A model generated the notes under the pieces. That model did not search any database, had not been told where the DNA came from, and saw only the letters and a program-made list of their open reading frames with translations. From NCBI RefSeq assembly GCF_020073745.1, contig NZ_JAIRAU010000020.1, forward strand, positions 51,836 to 115,835: a stretch of DNA of 64,000 nt, written 5' to 3'. The position numbers were made by a program, and so were the translations under genes. Below, piece by piece: positions 20,239 to 28,044 of this stretch. The DNA comes from Nannocystis pusilla. GTDB taxonomy: Bacteria; Myxococcota_A; Polyangia; Nannocystales; Nannocystaceae. How positions within the stretch are numbered: position 1 is the first letter of the stretch; each line of letters opens with the position of its first letter.

Positions 20239-23200
20239 CCCGTCCCACCGGCCCATGGTCCGCGACAACGGCATGGTCCACCTGTCGCTGGTGCGGCCGG
20301 TGACGATGTTGATGGCGCTGCTCAGCGCGGTGGTGATCGGGGTGGTCGCGCTGGTGGGGATCCCCATCGAGCTGATCCCGTCGGGCTTCTCGCCGCCGTT
20401 CCTGATGATCGAGGTGCCGTACCCGAACGCGACGGCGCAGGACGTCGAGGACCGGATCACGCGGCCGCTCGAGCAGTCGCTGGCGACCACGCCGGCGCTC
20501 GAGGAGATCAGCGCGACGTCGCGGGCCGACCGGGCCAGCGTGACGCTGGTGTTCGAGGGCGACACGGACATGGACATCGCCTACCGCGAGGTCCGCGACC
20601 GGGTCGCGCGCGCGCGGCCGGAGCTGCCGAGCGACGTGCAGCGGGTGCGGATCCAGAAGCAGTCGGGCGCGGGCATCCCGGTGGCCTTCTACGGCGTGAC
20701 CTGGGACGAGTCGGTCGAGCTGCCGCGCGACAAGCTGCAGAAGCACCTGGTCCGCGCGGTCGAGCGCATCGACGGGGTCGCGTTCGTCAACCTGTGGGGC
20801 AAGGAGGATCGCGAGATCCGCATCGAGCTCAACCGGCCGCTCGCCGAGGCGGCCGGGGTCAACATCTTCACGCTGGCGCAGAAGTTGTCGCAGGCCAACT
20901 TCAACCTCGCCAGCGGGGAGATCCGCGACCCCGACGGGCGCTTCGTGGTCCGCTCGCTCGCGACCTACCAGACGGTCCAGCAGCTCGAGGACACGATCGT
21001 CGGGCAGAAGAACCTGCGGCTCAAGGACATCGCCGAGGTCGTCTACGACTACCCGGAGAGCGACCGCATCGACCGCTTCAACGGGCGGCCGTCGATGGTG
21101 ATGTTCGTGCTCAAGGAGTCGCAGGCCAACACGGTCGAGGTGTGCGACAAGATCCGCGCGGCGGTCGCTGCGGCCTCGCGCGAGCCGGCGCTGGCCGGCT
21201 TCGAGATCAAGGACTTCTTCATCCAGGGCGACGCGATCCGCTACTCGCTCAACCAGGTGACCAGCTCGGGCCTGCAGGGCGGGGTGCTGGCGATCGTGGT
21301 GCTGCTGTTCTTCCTGCGCCGGGTCCGCCTGACGCTGCTGATCGCGGCCTCGATCCCGCTGTCGATCTTCCTGTCGCTGCCGGTGATGTACTTCCTCGGG
21401 CAGTCGATCAACATCATCTCGCTGCTCGGGCTGATGATCTGCGTCGGCCTGGTGGTCGACAACTCGGTGGTGGTGGCCGAGAACATCGACCGCTACCGCG
21501 AGCGCGGGATGGGCCCGTACGCGGCGGCGCTGCACGGGGCGTCGGAGGTGGCGCTGCCGATCACGCTGGCGACGCTGACGACGATGATCGTGTTCGCGCC
21601 GGCGGCGCTGCTCAGCTCGGGGCCGACGCAGTTCTTCATGATCCGCATGGTCACGCCGGTGTGCGTGTCGCTGCTGGCCAGCCTGTTCGTGGCGCTGGTG
21701 CTGGTGCCGATGACCAGCGCCCTGGCCCTCGGGACAGCCGACCCGCTGCGCCGCGGCGGCCGCTGGCGCGCGGTGCTGGCGGTCGACGCCTGGTGGAAGG
21801 CGTGGATGGGCCGCGCGTACACGGCCACGCTCGGGCGGGTCAACGCGTGGTACGGGGCGCTCCTGCGCGCGAGCCTGCGCCGGCGCGTCGACGTGGTGGT
21901 GCCGTCGCTGCTGATGCTGGTGGCGACCTGCGCGATCCCGATGCAGCACGTCAAGTTCTCGAGCGGCGAGAACATGGGCACGCGCAACTTCTGGGCCAAC
22001 TACTCGATGCCGTCGGACGTGACCACGGCCGAGGCCGAGGCGTTCTTCCTCGACGTCGAGAGGTCGATCGCCGAGGTCAAGGACGAGTACCGGATCGCCG
22101 GGCAGTACATCGGCTTCGACGGCAGCTTCGCCCAGGTGCAGGTGTTCTTCGAGCCGCAGACCCCCGGGGAGCGCCCGTTCAACGAGGTGCGCCAGGAGGT
22201 CTACGACAAGATGCCCAATCGGCCAGGTTGGGTGAAGGAGGCGCGCTTCGGCGGGGCCGACGGCGGCCAGGACAACACGTTCATGGTCACGCTGTACGGC
22301 GACGACCACCACTCGGTGCAGGAGGCCCGCGAGGCGCTGCAGGCGGCGCTGCTGCAGCAGTCGGGGGTGGTCGGGGTGTCGAACCGCGGGGCCGACGCGG
22401 TGCGGCGCGACGAGCTGGCGCTGGCGGTCGACCGAACGATGACCGAGCGGTTCGGGATCCCCGCCGGCAACATCGCCAGCTCGATCGCCTACGCGATCCG
22501 CGGGCAGGTGCTGCCGCGGTTCCAGAGCGCCACGGAGGACCGCGAGATCGAGGTCCGGATCCGCTACCGCAAGGAGGACCGCGAGCAGCTCGGCGAGCTG
22601 CTCGAGTTCAAGATCCCGAGCGAGAAGAAGCCGGACTCGGTGGTGCCGGTGCGGGTGCTGACCGAGATGACGGTGCAGAAGGGCGACCAGGCGCTGGTCC
22701 GCAACGACAAGCGGGTCGCGGCGCTGATCCGGCTCGAGCTCGCCGCCGAGGACCGCCTGGCGACCGAGGACCGGCTGCGCAAGTTCATCGCCGGCTACCG
22801 CCTGCCGGCCGGGATCAGCTTCGACGCCGACCAGGCGATGCGCGAGAGCGACGACCTGCGCAACGACATGGTCGGGGCGATGATCCTGTCGACGGCGTTC
22901 ATCTTCCTGGTGATGGGCTTCCTGTTCGAGAGCTTCATCCTGCCGATGAGCGTGCTTCCGTCGATCCCGCTGTCGTTCATCGGCGTGTGGTGGTTCCTGA
23001 TGATCACCGGCTCGCCGATCGACGCGCTGGCGGTGATCGGGATCTTGCTGCTGCTCGGGGTGGTGGTGAACAACGGGATCGTCCTGGTCGACTTCATCAA
23101 CAGCGCGCGCGCCTCGGGCCTGTCGCGCGAGGAGGCGATCGTCCAGGCCGGCATGCAGCGGTTCCGGCCGATCCTGATGACCGCGCTGACGACCGTGGGC

Positions 23201-23398
23201 GGCATGATCCCGCTCGCGTTCACGACCCCCAACGGCGAGGGCCTCGACTACGGGCCGTTCGGCAAGACGCTCGTCGGGGGTATGACCACCGCGACGGTGC
23301 TGACGCTGGTGGTGGTGCCGGTGGCCTACACGTACTTCGACGACCTCCGGGTCGCCGCCGACGAGTGGGCCCGGCGGGTGCTGTGGCGCAGGCGCTGA
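20231..23398 (+). CDS. Second RND efflux permease, AcrB family (1055 aa)
   Basis: The start overlaps the preceding pump gene by eight bases. Normal AcrB length. Motifs: VRPVTMLMALLSAVVIG for TM1, GLMICVGLVVDNSVVVAENI for TM4 with the relay Asp, and GVVVNNGIVLVDFINSAR in the second half. It is clearly diverged from the first pump. Tandem different RND subunits behind one adaptor recall heteromeric pumps such as MdtBC, where B2C trimers form; that assembly is inference here. No outer-membrane TolC-like gene lies nearby, so the exit duct must be encoded elsewhere. Confidence 0.92.
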
Positions 23399-23432
23399 AC
23401 AGTGATAATTTTCCGGCTCGGAGAGGTGTCTC

Positions 23433-24521
23433 ATGAGCCAGGTTCTCAGGATCGCCGCCGGCCTCGGCGCGCTCGCGCTCGCGGCGCTGACGGCCTGCCC
23501 GTTCCCCCGCGCGACGCAGAGGCCGATGCGCGCGATGCAGATCCTCGCGCACGCCGGCGAGCGCAGCGACACGGTGGCGATCCTGCTGCAGGGCCACGGC
23601 GACGCGCCGCAGCGCTTCATCGACCACGGGTTCGTGGCGCTGCTCGAGGCGGCGGGGGTCGACGTGGTCCTGGCCGACGCGCACTCCGGCTACTACGCCG
23701 ACCGCACGGCGGAGGCGCGGATCTACGAGGACATCGTCGCGCCGGCTCGCGCGGCCGGGTACGCGCGCGTGTGGCTGGTGGGCATCTCGATGGGCGGGAT
23801 GGGGGCGCTGTGGACGACGTCGATGCACCCCGGCGCGGTCGACGGGGTGGTGTTGCTGGCGCCGTACCTCGGGCGCCGGCGCACGCTGCGAGCGATCGAG
23901 AAGGTCGGGGTGGCGGCGTGGCAGCCTCCGGCCGAGCCGGGCAAGTGGGACCAGGAGATCTGGCGCTGGCTCAAGCAGGCGAGCGTGACGCAGAACCCGC
24001 CGATCTACCTCGGCTACGGGATCCACGACGGCGACCGCGGGCGGATGATGCTGGGGCAGCTGCTGCCGCGCGAGCACGTGTTCACGCGCCCGGGCGGGCA
24101 CGACTGGCAGACGTGGACCGAGCTGTGGCACCTGATGACGCCGAAGGTGCCGTGGCGCGGCGAGGACCCGCGAGTCGACGGCGCGGGCCCGGTGCTGCGC
24201 ACTGCCGACGAGCTGTGCCGCGACCAGGGCTTCGACTTCGCCTACGACCCGGCCGCGGTGCCGAAGGAGGGCAACGCGGAGCTGGCGTGCGGCTTCGGGC
24301 CGGGCACCGATTGCGTGCCGGAGACCAGCGACGCCTACTGCGACGGCGCGGCGATGGTCGCCTGCGAGCGCGGCAAGCTGACCGCGACGAACTGCGTCCT
24401 GCACTGCCGCACCGTCGGCGACCCGGAAGGATCGCCGCGCGACACCGGTCGCTGTGCGATCCGCAGGGACGAGGCGGCCTGCGTCTGCTGCGACCACGGC
24501 GATCCCGGCTGCGGGCTGTGA
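23433..24521 (+). CDS. Alpha/beta-hydrolase-like lipoprotein with Cys-rich tail (362 aa)
   Basis: Lipobox LTAC near residue 21 after the ATG at 23433 (GGAGAGG upstream). The hydrolase core shows GISMGGMG (nucleophile elbow, G-x-S-x-G) around residue 113 and a late His in GGHDWQTW, with the intervening strand order of an esterase. Residues 260-362 form a separate domain with about a dozen Cys (CGFGPGTDCVPET, CDGAAMVACERG, CRTVGDPEG, CVCCDHGDPGC), probably disulfide-linked, a pattern common in secreted myxobacterial proteins. Substrate unknown. It follows the RND operon by 34 bases and could be read from the same transcript. Confidence 0.8.
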   Translation: MSQVLRIAAGLGALALAALTACPFPRATQRPMRAMQILAHAGERSDTVAILLQGHGDAPQRFIDHGFVALLEAAGVDVVLADAHSGYYADRTAEARIYEDIVAPARAAGYARVWLVGISMGGMGALWTTSMHPGAVDGVVLLAPYLGRRRTLRAIEKVGVAAWQPPAEPGKWDQEIWRWLKQASVTQNPPIYLGYGIHDGDRGRMMLGQLLPREHVFTRPGGHDWQTWTELWHLMTPKVPWRGEDPRVDGAGPVLRTADELCRDQGFDFAYDPAAVPKEGNAELACGFGPGTDCVPETSDAYCDGAAMVACERGKLTATNCVLHCRTVGDPEGSPRDTGRCAIRRDEAACVCCDHGDPGCGL

Positions 24522-24598
24522 ACGTGCCGGCGTCCGGCGGTTCGGCGGATCGCGGCGAGATCGCGCCTGGCGGTCCCGAGTCGTAGGCTCGATCGCAC

Positions 24599-25057
24599 AT
24601 GGCCCGTGAACCGATCCCCTCGTATTACTTCGCGCTCGTGGTGGTTCGCCGCGCGGACCGCTTCCTGGTCGTTCGCGAGACCAAGCACGGTCAGCTGTGG
24701 TACCTGCCGGCCGGGCGCGTCGAGCCGGGCGAGCCGCTGTTCGAGGGGGCCGTGCGCGAGGTGCTCGAAGAGACAGGTGTGCCGGTCGAGCTGACCGGCG
24801 TGCTGCGGGTCGAGCACACCGCCCACGCCGACATGACGCGGGTTCGGGTGTTCCTGACGGCGGCGCCGGTCGACGCGCGGCCGCCGAAGTCGCACGCCGA
24901 CGAGCACTCGCTCGAGGCCCGGTGGGTCACGCTGGCCGAGCTGCGCGCGCTGCCGCTGCGCGGCAAGGAGGTGTACGAGCTGTTCGCGGCGGTCGAGCGC
25001 GGGCTGCCGGCGTACCCGCTGTCGCTGATCACGCCCGAGGGCGCGCCGTGGCGGTGA
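24599..25057 (+). CDS. NUDIX hydrolase (152 aa)
   Basis: Hydrolyses a nucleoside diphosphate linked to another moiety. The Nudix box is complete: G-RVEP-GE then seven residues then REVLEETGV (pattern GX5EX7REUXEEXGU). The domain fills the protein. A TAGGCT -10-like box lies nine bases before the ATG. The 3' end overlaps the convergent lnt gene by 29 bases. Substrate unknown. Confidence 0.9.
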   Translation: MAREPIPSYYFALVVVRRADRFLVVRETKHGQLWYLPAGRVEPGEPLFEGAVREVLEETGVPVELTGVLRVEHTAHADMTRVRVFLTAAPVDARPPKSHADEHSLEARWVTLAELRALPLRGKEVYELFAAVERGLPAYPLSLITPEGAPWR

Positions 25058-26630
25058 GGTTCGTGAGGCGGCGGCGCCACAGCAGGAGCAGCGTCGCCAG
25101 GAGGCTGGCCTGACAGACATGTACGAAGAGCCAGCCGCCGCGGGCGAACACGGTCGGGGCGGCGGCGGTGTCGCGGCCGAGCTCGAGCTCGACCACGAGG
25201 TGTTCGGGCGCGACCGGGGCGTCGACGCTGGCGGCGCGCAGCGGCGTGGTGGCGACGACGCGGCCGGCGCGGTCGACGAGCGAGCTCGGGCCGGAGTTGA
25301 CGGCGCGGAGCACGGGGATCCGGTGCTCGACGGCGCGGAACTGCGACAGCGCGAGGTGCTGCCACGGCTCGGCGGTGGGGCCGAACCAGGTGTCGTTGGT
25401 GAGGTTGACGAACGCCGCGATGCCGCCCGGCTGGGCCGCGACGGCGCGGGCGTAGCCGGCGAGCACGTCCTCGTAGCAGACGAGCGGGCCGAGGGCGATC
25501 GGCTCGGCGTCGCTGCCGGCCGGGCCGGGGACGACGACGAGGCGCGCCGGCCCGTCGCCGCGGAAGTTGTGGGCCATGCCGGGCACGAGTCCCTTGGCCC
25601 ACGCCGGATCGACGAGCGGGATCTCCTCGCCGAGCGGCACGAGGTAGACCTTGTCGTAGCGGCCGAGGATCTGGCCGTCGGCGGCCATGTTGAGCACCGA
25701 GTTGTAGCCGTAGAGGTCGCTGTCGGCGGCGGTGCCGGCCCCGAACAGGGTCGGTAGCGCGTGGCGCCGGAGCACGCGGTCGTCGTCGCTGAAGTCGCGC
25801 TCGAACGGGCGGTTCAGGGTCCACGGGAACATGTTCTCCGGCCACACGACGAGCGCCGCGCCCTCGGCCTCGGCGCGGGCCGAGGGCTCGCGCAGGCGCT
25901 CCAGCTTGGCCTGGCGGTCGAACCACAGCAGCGGGATGTTGGGCTGCACGAGGCCGACGGCGACGGTGCGGGTGGTCTCGCCGGCGAGCGCGTCGATGCG
26001 CCAGCGCCCGAGCGTCGTGGTGACGAGCGGGATCAGCAGCGCCAGCGCGCAGGCCCGCAGCCGGGCCGGGCCGCGCGTGCGCCAGGCCTCGGCCAGGAGG
26101 ACGCCGGACAGCAGCATCAGCACCTCGACGAGCGCGACGCCGCCGAGCTCGGCGGCCTGAATCGCCGCCGGGCGCCCGGCCAGGCCCATCGCCAGCGAGA
26201 ACGGGAACACGGCCGGCCAGGCCCACCACAGCCCGGGGAGCGCGAGGGACAGGACCCAAGGGGCATGTCTTGAGGGACCTGTCCACATGGACACGAGGGC
26301 GGCCCACGCGGCCAGCGGCGCGGCGGTCCACGCGGCGAACGCGGCGAACAGGGGCAGGCACAGCCACACGTCGAGCTCGCCGAAGGTGTGGAGGAGGTCG
26401 ATCATCCAGGGGTAGCCGATCGCGCCCATGACGACGCCGGCGACCAGGCCGAGGCGCACGGCCGCGCGCCAGCTCGGGGCGTCGCGAGCGGCGAGCCACA
26501 GCGGCGCGATCGCGACCCAGGCCAGCTCGGGCAGGCCGCGCGGCGGGAAGGAGGCGGCCAGGAGGGCGCCGCTCCCGGCGGCGGCCAGCAGGCGGAGCGT
26601 CGGCGCGCGGAGGGTCGGCACAGGCGACAT
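25029..26630 (-). CDS. lnt: Apolipoprotein N-acyltransferase
   Basis: The final enzyme of lipoprotein maturation, N-acylating the lipidated Cys at the outer face of the inner membrane. The N-terminal half has about seven hydrophobic helices. The C-terminal half is a nitrilase domain with the triad Glu (VVWPEN), Lys (YDKVYLVPLGE) and Cys (LVCYEDV). Length 533 is typical. The gene fits the many lipoproteins in this window. A 14-bp repeat triple (26264-26295) is embedded in codons of the membrane part, between helices, giving the residues SMWTGPSRHAPWV. Confidence 0.93.
   Translation of the reverse strand: MSPVPTLRAPTLRLLAAAGSGALLAASFPPRGLPELAWVAIAPLWLAARDAPSWRAAVRLGLVAGVVMGAIGYPWMIDLLHTFGELDVWLCLPLFAAFAAWTAAPLAAWAALVSMWTGPSRHAPWVLSLALPGLWWAWPAVFPFSLAMGLAGRPAAIQAAELGGVALVEVLMLLSGVLLAEAWRTRGPARLRACALALLIPLVTTTLGRWRIDALAGETTRTVAVGLVQPNIPLLWFDRQAKLERLREPSARAEAEGAALVVWPENMFPWTLNRPFERDFSDDDRVLRRHALPTLFGAGTAADSDLYGYNSVLNMAADGQILGRYDKVYLVPLGEEIPLVDPAWAKGLVPGMAHNFRGDGPARLVVVPGPAGSDAEPIALGPLVCYEDVLAGYARAVAAQPGGIAAFVNLTNDTWFGPTAEPWQHLALSQFRAVEHRIPVLRAVNSGPSSLVDRAGRVVATTPLRAASVDAPVAPEHLVVELELGRDTAAAPTVFARGGWLFVHVCQASLLATLLLLWRRRLTNLTATARPRA
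26264..26295. repeat. 14-bp repeat triple inside lnt
   Basis: CATG 26264, CCTG 26278, CACG 26292; intervening tens TCTTGAGGGA and TCCACATGGA. Confidence 0.7.
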
Positions 26631-26663
26631 CTAACCGCGTCGCGGCCCGCGTGCAACCGCGCC

Positions 26664-26691
26664 TTGACTGGCGGGGCCGGGCGGATAGCCT
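26664..26691 (+). promoter_or_regulatory. Sigma-70-like promoter of gene 26712 and tRNA-like RNAs
   Basis: TTGACT, 16-base spacer, TAGCCT. The predicted start lies near 26698, and CGGAGG follows before the ATG at 26712, leaving a leader of about 14 bases. Confidence 0.6.
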
Positions 26692-26711
26692 GTGTGACCC
26701 TCGGAGGCGCC

Positions 26712-27473
26712 ATGCCGAAGCTGAATGCCATCCTCGCGGTCGAGAAGGGCCGCCGGACGGAGCTCCACACGCTCATCACCAGCCTGCACAAGTCGACGCA
26801 GCAGCCGTCGCTGATGACGGGCCACCACAAGAAGTTCACGCCGCGGCGCGAGGACGGCGAGACGTTCCCGGACGACTCGCAGGTGGTGCAGTTGACCTAC
26901 GAAGCCGCGATCAAGGACATCACGGGGGCGCTGGTGTCGCTGCTCGACACGGTCGCCACCAAGGACTGGTCGAACTGCGAGGCGCGCGCCGACGTGGTGG
27001 TCGACGGCAAGGTGTTCCTGCCGCAGGTGCCGGTGACGTTCCTGCTGTTCCTCGAGAAGGAGCTGCACGACCTGCAGACCTTCATCGAGAAGATGGTCGA
27101 GCTCGACCCGGCCGAGCGCTGGTCGTACGACGCCGGCACGGGGCTGCACCAGAGCGACCCGGTGCAGACGCAGAAGACCAAGAAGGAGCAGCGGCCGATC
27201 GTGCTGTACCACGCGACGGAGCACCACCCGGCGCAGACGCAGCTCATCACCGAGGACGTGGTCGTCGGTCACTGGACCACGATCAAGCGCAGCGGGGCGA
27301 TCCCCCGCCCGCGCAAGAAGGCGCTGCTCGAGCGGATCACCAGGCTCGAGGAGGCGGTCAAGTTCGCCCGCGAGCGCGCCAATTCGATCGAGGCCGTCGA
27401 GGTCACCGCCGGCCGGCGGATCCTCGACTTCATCTTCGAGGGCGTCCAGGCCGAGGGCCCGGTGAAGAAGTAA
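26712..27473 (+). CDS. Conserved protein of unknown function next to tRNA-like RNAs (253 aa)
   Basis: Cytosolic, no signal or membrane segment. I recognise the family by its opening (M.KLN.I.AVEKG...R) and the central VVDGKVFLPQVPVTFLLFLEK and HPAQTQLITEDVVVGHWTT motifs. Homologues, as I remember them, are widespread in actinobacteria and scattered elsewhere, annotated as hypothetical (I believe DUF7873; number not certain). Layout: a Lys/His-rich N-terminal third, a helix-hairpin around LEKELHDLQTFIEKM, and a long C-terminal helix (LLERITRLEEAVKFARERAN). Highly charged, with no enzyme motif I can name. It has its own promoter and Shine-Dalgarno (GGAGG). It is followed after 50 bases by two permuted tRNA-like RNAs on the same strand, which suggests that the protein binds, processes or carries them. 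That link is inference from position. Confidence 0.75.
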   Translation: MPKLNAILAVEKGRRTELHTLITSLHKSTQQPSLMTGHHKKFTPRREDGETFPDDSQVVQLTYEAAIKDITGALVSLLDTVATKDWSNCEARADVVVDGKVFLPQVPVTFLLFLEKELHDLQTFIEKMVELDPAERWSYDAGTGLHQSDPVQTQKTKKEQRPIVLYHATEHHPAQTQLITEDVVVGHWTTIKRSGAIPRPRKKALLERITRLEEAVKFARERANSIEAVEVTAGRRILDFIFEGVQAEGPVKK

Positions 27474-27524
27474 CCACCGCCGCGCGGACCCCATTCGCAC
27501 GAAGGAGGCCACGAGTTCCCACCA

Positions 27525-27703
27525 GGGAGACAAGCTCAAGCTGGAGTTCAAGCTCACCACGCAAACGCGGAGCCATGAAGGTTCGAGTCCTTCCCCCGAC
27601 ATTCACGACCCCTCGCGGGTCGCCTCGCGCCGGGGTGGCGAAAGGGTAGACGCACCCTCGTAGGAGGGCGGTCTCCGCGGCGCTCAAGCTCAACTTCTCT
27701 CCC
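27525..27703 (+). ncRNA. Circularly permuted tRNA-Leu-like RNA (element 1)
   Basis: The order is reversed relative to a tRNA. First CGCGGAGCC (27566-27574), T arm GAAGG-TTCGAGT-CCTTC (27577-27593) and acceptor 3' strand CCCCGAC (27594-27600). After a spacer hairpin (CGACCC-CTCGC-GGGTCG, 27606-27622) come acceptor 5' strand GCCGGGG (27629-27635), TG, D arm GCG-AAAGGGTAGA-CGC (27638-27653), anticodon-like hairpin CCCTC-GTAG-GAGGG (27655-27668) and GGTCTCCGCG (27670-27679), which pairs with 27566-27574 as a long variable arm (9 bp, one bulge). GCG 27680-27682 with CGC 27560-27562, and 27525-27534 with 27694-27703 (9 of 10), close the ends. Acceptor pairing is 6 of 7 (C.A mismatch). D-loop GG and T-loop TTCGA are canonical, so the elbow can form. 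No CCA is encoded (A, then TTC). Confidence 0.75.
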
Positions 27704-27714
27704 AAACTCAAGCA

Positions 27715-27873
27715 GGTCGGACGCCGCTCTCTCGACGCCCAGCCACACCCCGACTCGAGATGCCGGTTAGATTCCGGCCTGGCACGCCAATCGTATGTGC
27801 CGGTGGTCCAACGTCAAGACGCGGGTCTTCAGATCTAAGGGCTGGAAAATGCCGTGAGCGACGAAATCCGACC
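27715..27873 (+). ncRNA. Circularly permuted tRNA-like RNA with encoded CCA (element 2)
   Basis: T arm GCCGG-TTAGATT-CCGGC (27762-27778), acceptor 3' strand CTGGCAC (27779-27785), discriminator G, CCA (27787-27789), bridge ATCGTAT (27790-27796), acceptor 5' strand GTGCCGG (27797-27803), TG, D arm GTC-CAACGTCAA-GAC (27806-27820), anticodon-like hairpin GGGTC-TTCA-GATCT (27823-27836). The acceptor stem pairs 7 of 7 (one G.U). Outside it, CCAGCC (27739-27744) pairs with GGCTGG (27840-27845), CGCCGCTC (27722-27729) with GAGCGACG (27856-27863; 7 of 8), and GGTCGGA (27715-27721) with TCCGACC (27867-27873; 7 of 7), leaving AAA bulged. The D and T loops are less canonical than in element 1 (T loop has A for C56). 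Confidence 0.78.
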
Positions 27874-27948
27874 CCGCGGGCGCAAGTGCTGCCGCACCCA
27901 GTCCCGCGGACCCCAGGGGCCCCAGAGTAGGCTACACTCTGGGGCTCC
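27874..27948 (+). terminator. Two strong hairpins ending the tRNA-like RNA region
   Basis: CCGCGGG (27874-27880) pairs with CCCGCGG (27903-27909) around an inner hairpin GTGC-TGCC-GCAC. Then GGGGCCCCAGAGT (27916-27928) pairs with ACTCTGGGGCTCC (27936-27948), 13 bp with one G.U and a 7-base loop. There is no U tract, but the second is the strongest hairpin of the region and a plausible transcript end. Confidence 0.55.
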
Positions 27949-27983
27949 GCCTATTTGGTCGCCCGCGTGCCGGTCGCTTCGGA

Positions 27984-28044
27984 CATGTCGTTCGGAGCAT
28001 GCCCAGGATAGCATGTCCTATTGAGCATGTCGATCAAGGCAGGT
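27984..28044. repeat. 14-bp repeat block, CATG x4 plus CAGG
   Basis: CATG at 27984, 27998, 28012 and 28026, CAGG at 28040. It separates the RNA region from the convergent lipoprotein, whose stop codon (28034-28036) lies within it. Confidence 0.85.

Noticed and set aside
27566..27600. An ordinary tRNA 3' fragment left by integrase-mediated insertion
   Set aside because: The matching 5' acceptor strand lies downstream, not upstream; the flanks pair through further helices; a second element has the same arrangement; and there is no integrase nearby.
27525..27873. tmRNA, or an intron-interrupted tRNA-Leu
   Set aside because: A tmRNA lacks an anticodon arm and has a tag frame with pseudoknots; here D arm and anticodon-position hairpin are present and no tag frame is evident. 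The break is at the variable region, not in the anticodon loop where tRNA-Leu introns sit, and the order of the halves is reversed.
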